Shown piece by piece: positions 45,739 to 56,666 of a DNA stretch of 64,000 nucleotides. Every line of letters starts with the position of its first letter. Position 1 is the stretch's first letter. The notes under the pieces were generated by a model, which ran no database searches, was not told the origin of the DNA, and saw only the letters and a program-made list of their open reading frames with translations. The DNA comes from Begonia masoniana (taxonomy: Eukaryota > Streptophyta > Magnoliopsida > Cucurbitales > Begoniaceae), in NCBI GenBank assembly GCA_022432975.1, contig CM039509.1:12852095-12916094 (forward strand), written 5' to 3'. Both the position numbers and the translations under genes were made by a program.

Positions 45739-46197
45739 CATGCTAATAGTAGACTGGAAGCTGTTGTTGTATGAGAACTCAATCAATGGTAAATATCGGC
45801 TCCACGAGCCCTGAAACTCTAGCACGCAAGCTCTAAGCATATCCTCAAGAATCTGATTTGTTCTTTCTGTCTGCCCATCAGTCTGAGGATGAAACGCCGT
45901 GCTAAAATTCAACTGAGTTCTCATCGCCTTATATAAACTCTTCCAGAACTTTGAAGTAAACATGGCATCTCTATCGGAGACAATCGAAATAGGCATTCCG
46001 TGTAACCTGACGATCTCCTGCACATACAGCTCGGCAAGCTGATCCATAGAATATGTCATCTTCACTGATAGAAAGTGGGCCGTCTTTGTCAAACGGTCCA
46101 CAATCACCCAAATACCGTTGTGCCCCTTCGTCGTTCTCGGGAGTCCAACAATGTAATCCATAGAGATTTGCTCCCATTTCCACTCCGGAATCGGCAA
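45739..46197 (-). CDS. integrase catalytic core (element F)
   Basis: The frame starts in 'MPIPEWKWEQISMDYIVGLP'. Catalytic Asp in 'SMDYIVG', second Asp in 'VSDRDAMFTS', Glu in 'DGQTERTNQ'; the spacing fits DDE integrase. It continues through '[17 protein letters not shown]' to 'FQSTISM', where the solo LTR inserts. Unlike element E there is no stop after the catalytic Glu, and Trp is retained in 'PEWKWEQ', showing that the stops in E are lineage-specific. Confidence 0.9.
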
Positions 46198-46239
46198 TGG
46201 CTGTAAAGTTCCGACTGGCCTTTGGTGTTCTGCCTTAAC

Positions 46240-47400
46240 CTATTGACAAACTAGGCAGGTTTCCACATACCTGGCAATCTCTCTCTTCATGTTCGGCCAC
46301 CAGAAATGTTGTCTCAAGTCTCTATACATTTTGGTGCTCCCTGGATGCACTGAGTATGCCGAGGATTGTGCCTCGGTTAAGATCTCTCTTTTCAGCTCAT
46401 CATCACTAGGCACGTACCACCTGTGCCTAAATTTCAATACTCCTTCATCTGTCAGGTTGAAATCAGACGAACCTTCAGATGTCATGCTCATTCGATGCCT
46501 TTCACACTCCAAATCTTTCTGTTGAGTTTCTCGTATCATGTCCAAAATCGTCGGTCTAAGAGAAATGTTGGTGAACATGCTGGACAAGTCTGCCACAATC
46601 TCCACATTGAACTTTTCAATCTCAGACCTCAACGTCACCGACATCGCTGCAAGCGAAGGCTGACTCGCAATAGGCATTCTGCTCAAGGCATAAGCGACTT
46701 TGTTTGCCTTCCCTGGGTGGTATTTAATTTCAAAATCATAATCTTTACACTGTCGCTGTCGCATATTAAGTTCTTTTTGCGTAAACAAATACTTTAAGAT
46801 CTTGTGATCTGAGAACACCTCACACTGCTGCTCGTACAGATAGTGTCTCCAGATTTTTAACGCAAAAACAACCGCTGCAAGCTCAAGATCGTGTGTCGGA
46901 TAGTTTTGCTCATATGGCTTCAACTGTCTAGAAGCATAAGCAATGACCCTGCCTTCCTGCATCAATACACATCCCAGTCCAACTCTTGAGGCATCACAGT
47001 AAATACTAAACTTATCACCCTCAACTGGTAGTGTCAGAACTGGAGCTGTAGTCAATCTCTGTTTCAGCTCCATAAAGCTCTTTTCACAAGTAGGCGACCA
47101 TACAAACTTTTCATTCTTTCTCGTCAATCGGGATAGAGGGACTACTATCTTTGAAAATCCCTCAATGAATTTCCTGTAATATCCAGCCAAACCGATGAAT
47201 CCACGTACCTCTCGCACATTTTTAGTCTGTGGCCAATCCCTGACAACTTCGATATTTGTCGGATCCACCAAAATTCCCTCCTGAGATATGATATGGCCGA
47301 GAAAACTAATCCGATCAAGCCAAAACTCGCACTTAGAGAACTTCGGATACAATTGGTGTTGGCAAAAAAAAAACCTTCCGAACATTGCAAATGCTCCTCG
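46240..47400 (-). CDS. end of reverse transcriptase, RNase H and integrase zinc domain (element F)
   Basis: Readable from '[17 protein letters not shown]' (about 47355) through '[11 protein letters not shown]', RNase H ('[10 protein letters not shown]', '[11 protein letters not shown]', 'FSDHKIL') and the zinc domain ('[17 protein letters not shown]', 'CLVC'). Defects: about five residues are missing at '[11 protein letters not shown]', the fourth RNase H catalytic Asp is Tyr ('KVAYALSR'), and the frame ends at TAG just after 'CLVCQ', where Gln is usual. Text upstream of 47355 near the gap is corrupted by homopolymers. Confidence 0.9.
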   Translation of the reverse strand, partial: RGAFAMFGRFFFCQHQLYPKFSKCEFWLDRISFLGHIISQEGILVDPTNIEVVRDWPQTKNVREVRGFIGLAGYYRKFIEGFSKIVVPLSRLTRKNEKFVWSPTCEKSFMELKQRLTTAPVLTLPVEGDKFSIYCDASRVGLGCVLMQEGRVIAYASRQLKPYEQNYPTHDLELAAVVFALKIWRHYLYEQQCEVFSDHKILKYLFTQKELNMRQRQCKDYDFEIKYHPGKANKVAYALSRMPIASQPSLAAMSVTLRSEIEKFNVEIVADLSSMFTNISLRPTILDMIRETQQKDLECERHRMSMTSEGSSDFNLTDEGVLKFRHRWYVPSDDELKREILTEAQSSAYSVHPGSTKMYRDLRQHFWWPNMKREIARYVETCLVCQ

Positions 47401-47411
47401 TTTTTTTTTTT

Positions 47412-47511
47412 NNNNNNNNNNNNNNNNNNNNNNNNNNNNNNNNNNNNNNNNNNNNNNNNNNNNNNNNNNNNNNNNNNNNNNNNNNNNNNNNNNNNNNNNN
47501 NNNNNNNNNNN
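47412..47511. other. 100-N scaffold gap between elements F and G
   Basis: Preceded by a T homopolymer and followed at once by the CAGACTT...AAGTCTG hairpin of element G's LTR. The contigs on the two sides carry opposite-strand elements. Confidence 0.99.
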
Positions 47512-47949
47512 CAGACTTTCTGGGTTTTCCAGAGAAGTCTGCGCTCGGGCGCAGGAAGAGCTGCGCCCGAGCGCTGGCGCCCAACAAAGGGGCGCCCAGT
47601 CGGCCATTGCATGGCCGACTGGGCGGCCATGCAGGGGGCGCTCGGGCGCCTAATGTTAGGCGTCCGTGCGCCCCTCAATTTTCTGGGACAAGGTCCCTTT
47701 TGCCCTCCCTTTTCATCGGCCGATTGTTTTAAGTTATTTTTAATAGTTTTAATTAAAGTTTTATTAAATGATTTCAATTGTTTTAATATTAGTTTTAAAC
47801 GCTTTACTAAACGAACACAGATTTCAATTCTGTTTTCTATTTCGATTGAGGTTTCGCCCTAGGTACAGTTAAAGTTAAAAGTTGTTTTCAAAAAAAAAAA
47901 AAAAAAAAAAAAAAATAATATATTAAGGTTACGGGTTAAGGTCGTGACA
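47512..47949 (+). repeat. 5' LTR of element G, last 438 bp only
   Basis: Ends GGTTAAGGTCGTGACA, as does the 3' LTR at 54137, and matches 53708-54137 nearly base for base. It differs by an extra T and G in the opening hairpin and by the length of an A run (47888-47913 or so) where the 3' LTR has A followed by TA repeats. Confidence 0.93.
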
Positions 47950-47954
47950 AATTA

Positions 47955-47966
47955 TGGTATCAGAGA
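47955..47966 (+). other. primer binding site, initiator tRNA-Met type (element G)
   Basis: TGGTATCAGAGA five bases after the LTR end; one mismatch in the last base to the usual plant form. It sets the plus orientation of G. Confidence 0.92.
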
Positions 47967-48116
47967 GACGGAGTTTTAAAAGCGACTTCTGTGAACTGCC
48001 TGCCAAAAACACACCGCCGCACGAGGACTCTCCATCGACTGTAAGTATTTCAGTTTAAGTACAGTTCTTAATTGTTTACTTTGTGTGTGTTTCTTAATGT
48101 GTCTAGGGACAAGAAA

Positions 48117-49141
48117 ATGCCGAAAGCACCTAAGAAACTTGAGGAGGATCCTATTAGTCAGCTTATGGATATTGTGCACCGACAATCAGAACAGATAGGG
48201 ATTTTACTCAATCGAGATGAATATAGTAATGGACGAGATAGTACTTCATGGGACCGGGGTAGTGAACAAACTAGTCAGTATCGACCTCCGATATTTGATG
48301 GAGGTGCTATAGATCCGATGCAGGCCGAGGAATGGGTTCGAGCAGTGGAAAGATTGTTTGACATTGTTAAGGTGAAGGAGGTAAATAAGGTTTCTTATGC
48401 GATGTGTCATTTAGTGGGAGATGCAAGACTTTGGTGGAACAAAGTCAAGGCCATGGCTAATGTGGGGGAAATTTCATGGGGACCATTCAAGGAATTATTT
48501 TATGAAGAATATATTTACAAAGCTGCATGGACGAATAAGATGTCAGAGTTTCCCCAATTTCGACAGACAGGCACGGTCGCAGAGTACGTTAGAGAATTCG
48601 AATCGTTAACTCGTTCCGTCAGCCACCTAGGAAAGGAGGAAGAAAATAAGACTTTTTATTTTGTGCAAGGATTGAGGGAGGATATATATAAGGGTGTGAA
48701 AATGTATGGAGTTAGGGGTGCTTCCTACGACGAAGTAGTTGTACAGGCTTTTGAGTTAGAAGTAGAACTTCAGAATAAAAGTCAAGAGAGGTCTGTTGAG
48801 GAGTCCCTCAGCAAATTTCTGCCACCCCAGTTGATGAAAGGCTACAACCAGTGAGGGGCATTAAGGGGCCCAACGATTCATCGATCGAGCAGGATAGGAG
48901 CAAACGACCCCGTGGAGCTCGTCAAGCTCCCCGATGCTCTACGTGTCTGAAGAATCATTTTGGGGAATGTAAATTGCATTCGGACCGGTGTTTTAGGTGC
49001 GATAGAAGAGGTCACAAAGCCAGAGATTGTCTAGGACCGAACGGGATACCACCAGGTGGTCCTTCGAGGGTAACTACTATGACCGACGATAGGGAAGCTG
49101 CCCAACCATTTGTGGTTCCAGGTATAATTTCATTTCTTTAG
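48117..49141 (+). CDS. gag polyprotein with zinc knuckle, one frameshift (element G)
   Basis: The ATG at 48117 ('MPKAPKKLEEDP') is chosen because upstream codons lie in untranslated leader and the basic start fits gag. The first 245 codons end at TGA (48852-48854) and include 'RPPIFDGG', 'GDARLWWNKV' and 'GTVAEYVREFESL', the retrotransposon gag core. A shift at about 48850 moves to a second frame, 48851-49141, with 'CSTCLKNHFGECKLH' and one CCHC knuckle, 'CFRCDRRGHKARDC'. It then stops where protease should begin. Gag forms the particle that packages element RNA. Apart from the one shift it is intact, in sharp contrast to the pol region after it. Confidence 0.88.
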
Positions 49142-51392
49142 CAGTTAATAGAGTAGGGTTGTGAAATTTGTTGCTAAGAGTTACAATTTAATGATGTTAG
49201 TGGTGTGATAGATAGGAGTAGGTTAGAGAATGTGAGGAGTCAGAGATACGGTGATGTAGACCTCAATTAAAGAGAACGAGATTGTAGGCATTAAGATTCG
49301 TAACTGAGCTTCGATATCACTAGTACGTATAAGTGAATAGGATAACATAGTAGAAACTCATATATTTTAGGCTCGCACAAAGTTGGAAGTATTTTTGTTA
49401 AAATAATGTTTGCGAGTTCGGCTTAAGTAAACCGTCGAGAGAATAAGGAAGATGTTGCTTATTTGTTACAAGGACAGTGTGATTGATCGGTACCAAGCCT
49501 AGGATTTATAATTTGGTAATTTAATTGATTAGAGACAATAAGAGATCATCCGAAAGGCCATATAAGATAGTTGTTCTTTATGAGATATGTACCGTCTTAA
49601 AGAGCTAACCAATTAAGGACAGTTACTGATGCGCGGTGGGATCACGACCGACTCTATATAGAAAAGAAGACTTAGTGGCGTTTTGGGTGATCAATAGGTA
49701 GTAGACATGTTAAGCAAAGAGGTACTGCTCAACTAGGGACATAAGGTAAAAAGGGGAAATTAATCAAAGGTGAGTTTAGCGCTTTAGATGGGAAGTCTGG
49801 TTTAGGGGTTTATTGTGTCCCGTGCAATGTTAGAAAGGATGGTGAATCGACAGGAGTAAGTATCAATTATAGGAAACGTAGTGAGTTAAAAGATTTCAAA
49901 TTCTTACGATTATGAGCGTTGAAGTTAAGAAACGAGTCTATAGTTGATATAGTTTAAATTTAAGAGCCCCAGACTTGAGGCTTATTTCTAGTATGGATGT
50001 AGAAACATCAACGCTCGAGGAACTATGAGGGGAGACACTATGGAAGAGATATTTCTAAGTTTTGGAAAATAGAGGGGTAAGATTTAGGGAAATTTAAGAG
50101 ATCTGATTAAGGTTGTAAGTCTACCTACAACAAGTTTGCTAACAAGAAGATCGTTAGGTAAATTGTTGTTAAGAAGCCAAGTAGAATAATTAGAGCCCGA
50201 CTGGAAGGAATGGGAGATAGTAGACTAGGTAGTAACCTTGGAGGAAATCTTTTGTAATATTAAGAATAAGTGTAGGGCCTTGTTTAACTAAGTGAAGGGT
50301 GTAGAAAAAAAAAAAATTTTTAAAGGCTCGAACCGTATGTACCGAAGTCGACGCCAAAGATTTTGTGAATAGCTAAGGTTAAGGTTTAGAAACATAAGTG
50401 TGTGAGGTATATCACAACTAGAGGAAATAGAGATTATGTGGTGTAAGACATAATGGGCGGTTAGATAGACTCTTGAGCTTTGGATTATATCATCCGAGTA
50501 AGTGAGAAAATTAACTAGATCAAATGGAGGATTGATATAAGAGTTAAATAGTGGAGGTTTTGGAAATTGGAGCATGTTGGATGAAAGGGAGAATGATTTG
50601 CACGAAGACTGTGCAAGTGAGCTTAGAAGTGAAGTTGGATCAGGAGGAATAGAAAAGTTTCAGCTCGTAAGTCACGTCGATTTCCTTGTGCACCCTTTTA
50701 GGTGGTGGGTGAGGAGTTTAACTAATTGTCCATGATCGACAAAGACGAGGTGAAAGTTGGATAAGAACAAGAGTAGTGGACATAATTACAGAAACTTCGA
50801 GGATACGGTGAGAGCGTCGAGAAGTAGACTTGAACATTTAAAGCCCTGGGTACAAGAATAGTAACAGAGTGACTAAGGAAACGTTGTGATTGCCGAGGTA
50901 TATAGGTATAAGAGATGAGAGTGTTACATAAGAAATGAGAAAGTAGTGTAAATGAGAGTTCGAAATAGAGGACTAGGATGAGAGATCTACGTATCGGGTC
51001 CTTAGAGTCATAGAATTGAAGAAGCTCGGAGGGCTTGATGCGATTGAATACGAATTATTATCATGAAATTTGAAGAATTAGAGACTGAATGAACTTAGCC
51101 CAAGGGACAAACTAGAGTTGAGGTTAAGTTAAAATGAAATTTGAAGGTCTAAGTGACGAAGGGTTAAGTTGAAGAGGATGATGTATGAGTAATTGACTTA
51201 CAAAGTGCATAGATAGATGGATGGAAGTTTTGGAGATACAGAAAACTATCAAGACCCGAAAGGTGGGAGAGATCATAGGAGTGTTGAGATTGGCATTACG
51301 AGCATTGTGCCTAGATTACGTAATGGGTGAGTAATTAGAAGTTTAACCAAGTAATAATTTTGAGGACAAAATTCCAATTAAGGAGGGAAGGA
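49142..51392 (+). pseudogene. decayed, shortened pol region of element G
   Basis: No frame over about 95 codons. At about 49825-49890 the text can be read as a remnant of the reverse transcriptase 'KKDGS...IDYRELN' region ('RKDGESTGVSINYRKRSEL'), and the LTR-proximal end has the usual 'TTTTGAGGACAAAATTC' wording. Protease, RNase H and integrase motifs were not recognised. At 2.25 kb it is about half the size of a full protease-to-integrase region, so both deletion and point decay are likely. Confidence 0.5.
51379..51392 (+). other. polypurine tract (element G)
   Basis: TAAGGAGGGAAGGA directly before the 3' LTR start TGTAACACCC at 51393: the plus-strand primer for reverse transcription. The same wording precedes the LTRs of E and H. 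Confidence 0.9.
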
Positions 51393-54137
51393 TGTAACAC
51401 CCGGGAATTTCGGGTTTCCGCTCCGAGGGTATTTTCGTAAATAAATAAATTTGGTCCGTTTTGTGAGCGGGAGGTTTTATTGGAGCCCTAAGAATTTATG
51501 GGGATTTTTAAAAGAATAAGTGAATTTTTAGAAATTCAAATGGATAGCGTAACGCTATGTTCCATTTCAGCCCTATAGCGTTTTAAGTCGTAAAAATAGT
51601 AAACTAAGTCCGTTTTGCGAACGGGGAGTTTTGTTAGAACCCTACGATCAAATTGGAATATTTAGAGGTTAAAGGAAATTTCGGAGAAACCAAATCGATA
51701 GACGAAATAAGGAATTAAGCAGAGAATTGAGCTAAGGGCAAACTTGTAATTTGTAAAGTCAATTTTAATTTACAAATACCCTCTTCCTTTCATTTTCTTC
51801 TCCAAACCGTGGAGCTCCCCTTTCTCTCTCTCCCTTGCGACATTTTTCTTCTCCCCACGGCCGATTCCTTAAACGCCGATCAACGCCTCCTCTTCCGGTG
51901 ATTTCATCTTCGGTTTTCCTTCTTCAATCGATCCTCTAGGTAAGCCCTAAACTCTTGACACGTTTAGTTGTCTATTTTGGTTGTTATTCGTTAGGTTTTA
52001 TTGAGTTAGGGTTGGACTAAAATTTACGTTTTAAGTAGGAAATCGTTAGTTTTGATATATTGTTGATGATTGGTGATAGATCGATGGTTTTTGATGATTC
52101 TTAAATTGAAAACGGATTTAGGGTTAGGTTGTTGGTGTTTGGCTGATATTGTATTAATGTGTATTGAAGTTAGGGATTTTTAAGTTTTATCGCTAAGTGC
52201 GGTTTGAAAATTAGCGGTGGTATATTAAAGTAGACGTTATGGGTAACGTTTAGGCGTTTGAATGATCGTGACCGGAAGTCGGATTAGGGAGAAAAGTGTG
52301 TTTGAATGTGCGCACGTAAAGTGTTTGATGAAATGCCTAAATGGAGAAAGTTGAGGTTTTAAAGAAAATAGTCTTAGCTAGGAGCTTAGTTTAAGTTTAG
52401 AATTCGTTTAACTAAGATCGATTTTAATGCCTCTATTTATGAAATGCTTTAGGTGGAGACGACTTTTGGACGGTGCTCGGCTAGCTACGGACGTCAGGTA
52501 AGTGGATGTTAGGTTTCCGGCCCTTAAGGCCCTACATCGTATCAACGTTAGGTTTGTGTTGTTTGAAGATGATTTTCTGATTGTGGGGTTTAGTGAGTCG
52601 GGTAGCCTAGAATGTTAGTTATTAGTTGTTTGTTAGATTCGTTATGAGTAAAGCATGTCCACGTACGTTTTGAATTGTTTGATGATATGTCTTGATGATA
52701 TGTTATAGGTAAGTTTCTCATGCATCATGTTTTCTCAATGGCATATGAAAAGTTTTACATGCATGAACATGAAAAGTATGAAATGATTAAGTATAATGGG
52801 GTGGTTTGGCTATGAACAACAAAACCATGTCACATCCACTAGTTGGACCATGAATACGGCCGAAAGGTGATGTACACGCACTGCCTACCTCCCCAACACG
52901 AAGTATGTATGAAAAATGAATAAGAACAAGTAAATAAAAAAGTTCATGCATTCATGTACATGTTAAGTATAGTGCATCCCCTTACTAAGCCTTAGGCTTA
53001 TCGTATATGTTGAATGATGTAGGTGACAGGTGCGAACTCGACGACAAAGAATAGGTGGTCGACGGATGGTGCTCGTGGCGACGGGGTGTGTTTTGGCAAG
53101 AATCGATGTCCACGGTGGTGCTCCGAGCGATTTTTGGGTAATCAAAGTGAACTTCTTTTAAATGTTAAAAACGTGAGGGATTTTAGGATATGTGGAGAAG
53201 TTTAATGTTTAGGGATTGTATATAGGGTGTAGGCTTTGAATTGAGTCGTTTTAAATGTTTTGGTGACGTGTTTATCTTGAAGATGTTTTAAGGAAGTTTT
53301 ACTTTATTGTGAATGTTTATTTTGAGGATTTGATTGGGTTTTTATTTGATAATTATAGATGATTTATAACTGTAAGGATTGGCTCGGTTTTAGAACGATC
53401 CACGTGGTTTGTATTCACGAATTTCCAATATGTTTAGGCTATGTTTCAGTCGTTTTAAATGAGTTGTTACAAGTTTGTTTGGTTGAGTTTTGGGAAATTG
53501 AGAGTATATGTCGATGTTCGTTGATGAATTAGATTTTGTGATTTTGTTGAGTGTTAAGTTTATGGAGGGGGAAGAGTTGTTGAAGTGTTGAGGGAGAAGA
53601 GTTGTTGAAGTGTTGAGTGTTTAAAGGTGGGAGGCAGGGCGTAGAAGGAAGAAATAAAGGAAAAGGGAGAGTTGGCGTTCGAGCGCAGGTTTGATGGCGC
53701 CGGGTCGCAGACTTCTCTGGTTTTCCAGAGAAGTCTGCGCTCGGGCGCAGGAAGAGCTGCGCCCGAGCGCTGGCGCCCAACAAAGGGGCGCCCAGTCGGC
53801 CATTGCATGGCCGACTGGGCGGCCATGCAGGGGGCGCTCGGGCGCCTAATGTTAGGCGTCCGTGCGCCCCTCAATTTTCTGGGACAAGGTCCCTTTTGCC
53901 CTCCCTTTTCATCGGCCGATTGTTTTAAGTTATTTTTAATAGTTTTAATTAAAGTTTTATTAAATGATTTCAATTGTTTTAATGTTAGTTTTAAACGCTT
54001 TACTAAACGAACACAGATTTCAATTCTGTTTTCTATTTCGATTGAGGTTTCGCCCTAGGTACAGTTAAAGTTAAAAGTTGTTTTCAAAAAAAAAAAAATA
54101 TATATATATATTAAGGTTACGGGTTAAGGTCGTGACA
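51393..54137 (+). repeat. 3' LTR of element G
   Basis: TGTAACACCCGGG to GGTCGTGACA, 2745 bp. The inner part has 'CCGTTTTG(T/C)GA(G/A)CGG' motifs (51460, 51612) shared with the solo LTR at 43213 (43286, 43437), placing both in one LTR superfamily. The palindrome block is at 53706-53893. No protein frame of note. Confidence 0.93.
53706..53893. repeat. overlapping GC-rich hairpins in element G LTR
   Basis: Hairpin 1: arms 53706-53720 and 53725-53739 (15 bp, TTTT loop). Hairpin 2: arms 53737-53750 and 53757-53770 (14 bp, GAAGAG loop), overlapping hairpin 1 by three bases so the two compete. Hairpin 3: arms 53789-53803 and 53807-53821 (15 bp, TGC loop). GGGACAAGGTCCC follows at 53881-53893, then TTTTGCCCTCC. 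All arms pair perfectly. Confidence 0.95.
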
Positions 54138-54922
54138 CTTTCAAACTTGGTCACTATTCAGACCAAGTTCAAGCTGGATATAATTTCCCCGAATCGGGAT
54201 GATTGCTGAAAATCAGCAACCCGATTCCTAATCGAATTTTCTTCTCTGCTTCTGGACGTTTTTCCAGACTAAGTCCATGCTGGATTTGTTTCCCCAAAAT
54301 CTGAATTTGTGTGATTACCCTGTGATTTTGAAAATTCAAAATTGATTTTAGGTAAATTTTGATTTGGGAAATTAATTGGGAATTTTCCATTTGAATTTCT
54401 AATTGTTACACTGATACCAAAGGATATGCTACGAAATGGGGATGGAAGTTAACACAACAAAAGTTGTGTTCTTGGCTATACATTGTTTTTGGCCAAGAGT
54501 GCAGCAACTTCCAACAAACACAACTCAATCAATACTTGAAATTTGGGGCTGAAATTTGGATAGCTTCTTTTGAAGGGAGTGAATGAAATGTGTTCCAAGT
54601 TTGAGGGCGAGGGATGCGTGGAGTGAAAGTTATACTTGAAATGGTGGGCGGTGTCGGAAAAGTAGAATACCAATCTGGCTGAGAAAATAGGTCAACTTTA
54701 GAAAGATATAAATCACTTGTATGAAATTGTATGGATGTGATTTTTGAAGAAAGATGAAGTTGTATATGTGAAGATGGTTGTCTCCAAAAATAGAGGGGTG
54801 TATCTTTGTGGATAAAAAAATATGGTCACGGGAGTGTAGGTTGGTCCAAAGATGCTACGACTATACCTCCTTGTTTCTTCGATTTTCTTGGATGAAAGCT
54901 TTCAACTTGCTATGATGAGAGA
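54138..54922 (-). mobile_element. flank between G and H: possible Copia-type leader and LTR end
   Basis: On the minus strand, 54411-54419 reads TGGTATCAG, as in a tRNA-Met primer site, followed ~30 bases later by an ATG frame of 73 codons (54169-54390, 'MENSQLISQIKIYLKS') with no recognised domain. 54420-54922 would then be the end of its LTR. From 54780 the text also occurs at 3238-3377. This is weak evidence for an older element interrupted by both G and H. Confidence 0.35.
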
Positions 54923-54927
54923 ATTTT

Positions 54928-56666
54928 TGTAACACCCGAAATTTTCATAGCGTGTAAGTTAGAAGTGTTATGGTAGTTAATTATTCAAGATCTATGAGAT
55001 ATGTGATGAGGGTTGTAAGTGTTGAGCAAAATGAAGGTTTTATGGGTTGACAAGTCAAAAGCTTAAGGAGAAATTGAAAAGTCAAAAATGTATGAACCAA
55101 TAAGAAGTGAATATTTAAATGAATGCAATTAAATGGAAGAGGTGGTTTAGAGAGTGAACCACGTTGGATTAATGAAGAAAAGAAGAAAGGATTGAATATG
55201 GAGAAAAGGAGGTTTGACCATTCAAACCCACATGTGTTTGAAAAGTCAAAAGAATTTACCAACCAATAGAAAATTTGTCATTTAATGAAATAAAATTTGA
55301 GAAAAATTGATTGAGGAATTAGATGAACTGAGCTAGACAAAAGTTAGAGTAAAAGGGAATTTAAATTTGAGGTTTAGGGTAAGATGATTATTTTAAGTTC
55401 TTGATGTTATAGCATTGAGGTAGCTTTAGAGATTTGAGGTTGTAATGTAAGTATTTGATGAACATTGGAAAAATTTAATTAAGTGACTAAGTGAACTTAG
55501 CATGATGAAAAGCTAGAGTTAGAACTAAGTGAGAGGGATTTAAGAGTCCTTGTGATAATTGAATCAGTTCATGTCAATAGGCATATGCGTAATTGAGCTA
55601 GGGAGTGCTGAGTAGGTGAAATTAAAACTTAGGGATGCAGGGAATTATTATTATTACCAGATGGAAGTTTAGATTGTAATGGAGTTGGGATTTTCTGTGG
55701 CAACGCACAAAGTTAGGAGATAAGTTTGGAATGAGTAAGTTGACGAATACTAAGGTACGCAAATTTTAAGGATAAAATTTTTGTAAGGAGGGTGGATTGT
55801 AACACCCGAAATTTTCCTAGCGTGTAACTTAGAAGTGTTATGGGAGTTAATTATTCAAGATCTATGAGATATGTGATGAGGGTTGTAAGTGTTGAGCAAA
55901 ATGAAAGTTTTATGGGTTGACAAGTCAAAAGCTTAAGGAGAAATTGAAAAGTCAAAATGTATGAACCAATAAGAAGTGAATATTTAAATGATGCAATTAA
56001 ATGGAGAGGTGGTTTAGAGAGTGAACCACGTTGGATTAATGAAGGAAAGAAGAAAGGATTGAATGTGGAGAGAAGGAGGTTTGACCATTCAAACCCACAT
56101 GTGTTTGAAAAGTCAAAAGAATTTACCAACCAATAGAAAATTTGTCATTTAATGAAATAAAATTTGAGAAAAATTGATTGAGGAATTAGATGAACTGAGC
56201 TAGACAAAAGTTAGAGTAAAAGGGAATTTAAATTTGAGGTTTAGGGTAAGATGATTATTTTAAGTTCTTGATGTTATAGCATTGAGGTAGCTTTAGAGAT
56301 TTGAGGTTGTAATGTAAGTATTTGATGAACATTGGAAAAATTTAATTAAGTGACTAAGTGAACTTAGCATGATGAAAAGCTAGAGTTAGAACTAAGTGAG
56401 AGGGATTTAAGAGTCCTTGTGATAATTGAATCAGTTCATGTCAATAGGCATATGCGTAATTGAGCTAGGGAGTGCTGAGTAGGTGAAATTAAAACTTTAG
56501 GGATGCAGGGAATTATTATTATTACCAGATGGAAGTTTAAGATTGTAATGGAGTTGGGATTTTCTGTGGCAACGCACAAAGTTAGGAGATAAGTTTGGAA
56601 TGAGTAAGTTGACGAATACTAAGGTACGCAAATTTTAAGGATAAAATTTTTGTAAGGAGGGTGGAT
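54928..56666. repeat. two tandem ~870-bp units in element H, copy 3
   Basis: 54928-55797 and 55798-56666, each made of ~381 bp of LTR start, joined at GAGAAAAATT to interior text, and ending in GTAAGGAGGGTGGAT. Nearly identical; unit 2 has lost single bases (for example near 55955 and 55990) that unit 1 keeps. The third LTR start at 56667 continues past the join into true LTR sequence. Confidence 0.9.

Larger units (their letters stand above)
40235..47411 (-). mobile_element. element F: chromovirus on the minus strand, cut at a scaffold gap
   Basis: 3' LTR 40235-42550, then pol read leftward from 47411, with integrase split at 43212/45739 by a solo LTR. The 5' part (start of reverse transcriptase, protease, gag, 5' LTR) lies beyond the gap. 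The protein text is clearly related to element E but distinct (for example '[14 protein letters not shown]' against '[14 protein letters not shown]'). Confidence 0.88.
47512..54137 (+). mobile_element. element G: gag-bearing gypsy element with collapsed pol
   Basis: 5' LTR partial (47512-47949), primer site, gag, ~2.25 kb of non-open sequence, polypurine tract, 3' LTR 51393-54137. The interior is only ~3.4 kb against ~5 kb expected with a full pol. The two LTR ends are almost identical over 430 bp, so insertion is recent although pol is ruined. It resembles non-autonomous gag-only elements (the TR-GAG type known in plants) or a deletion derivative. The left target duplication is lost in the gap; the right flank is CTTTC. 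Confidence 0.85.

Noticed and set aside
47145..47862. Long frames on both strands crossing the gap
   Set aside because: They are held open by N translated as X and by GC-rich hairpins; apparent domain joins across the gap are not real.
53560..54058. 137- and 128-codon frames on opposite strands
   Set aside because: Same GC-rich hairpin block of element G's LTR as at 47512; mirrored frames are expected from inverted repeats.
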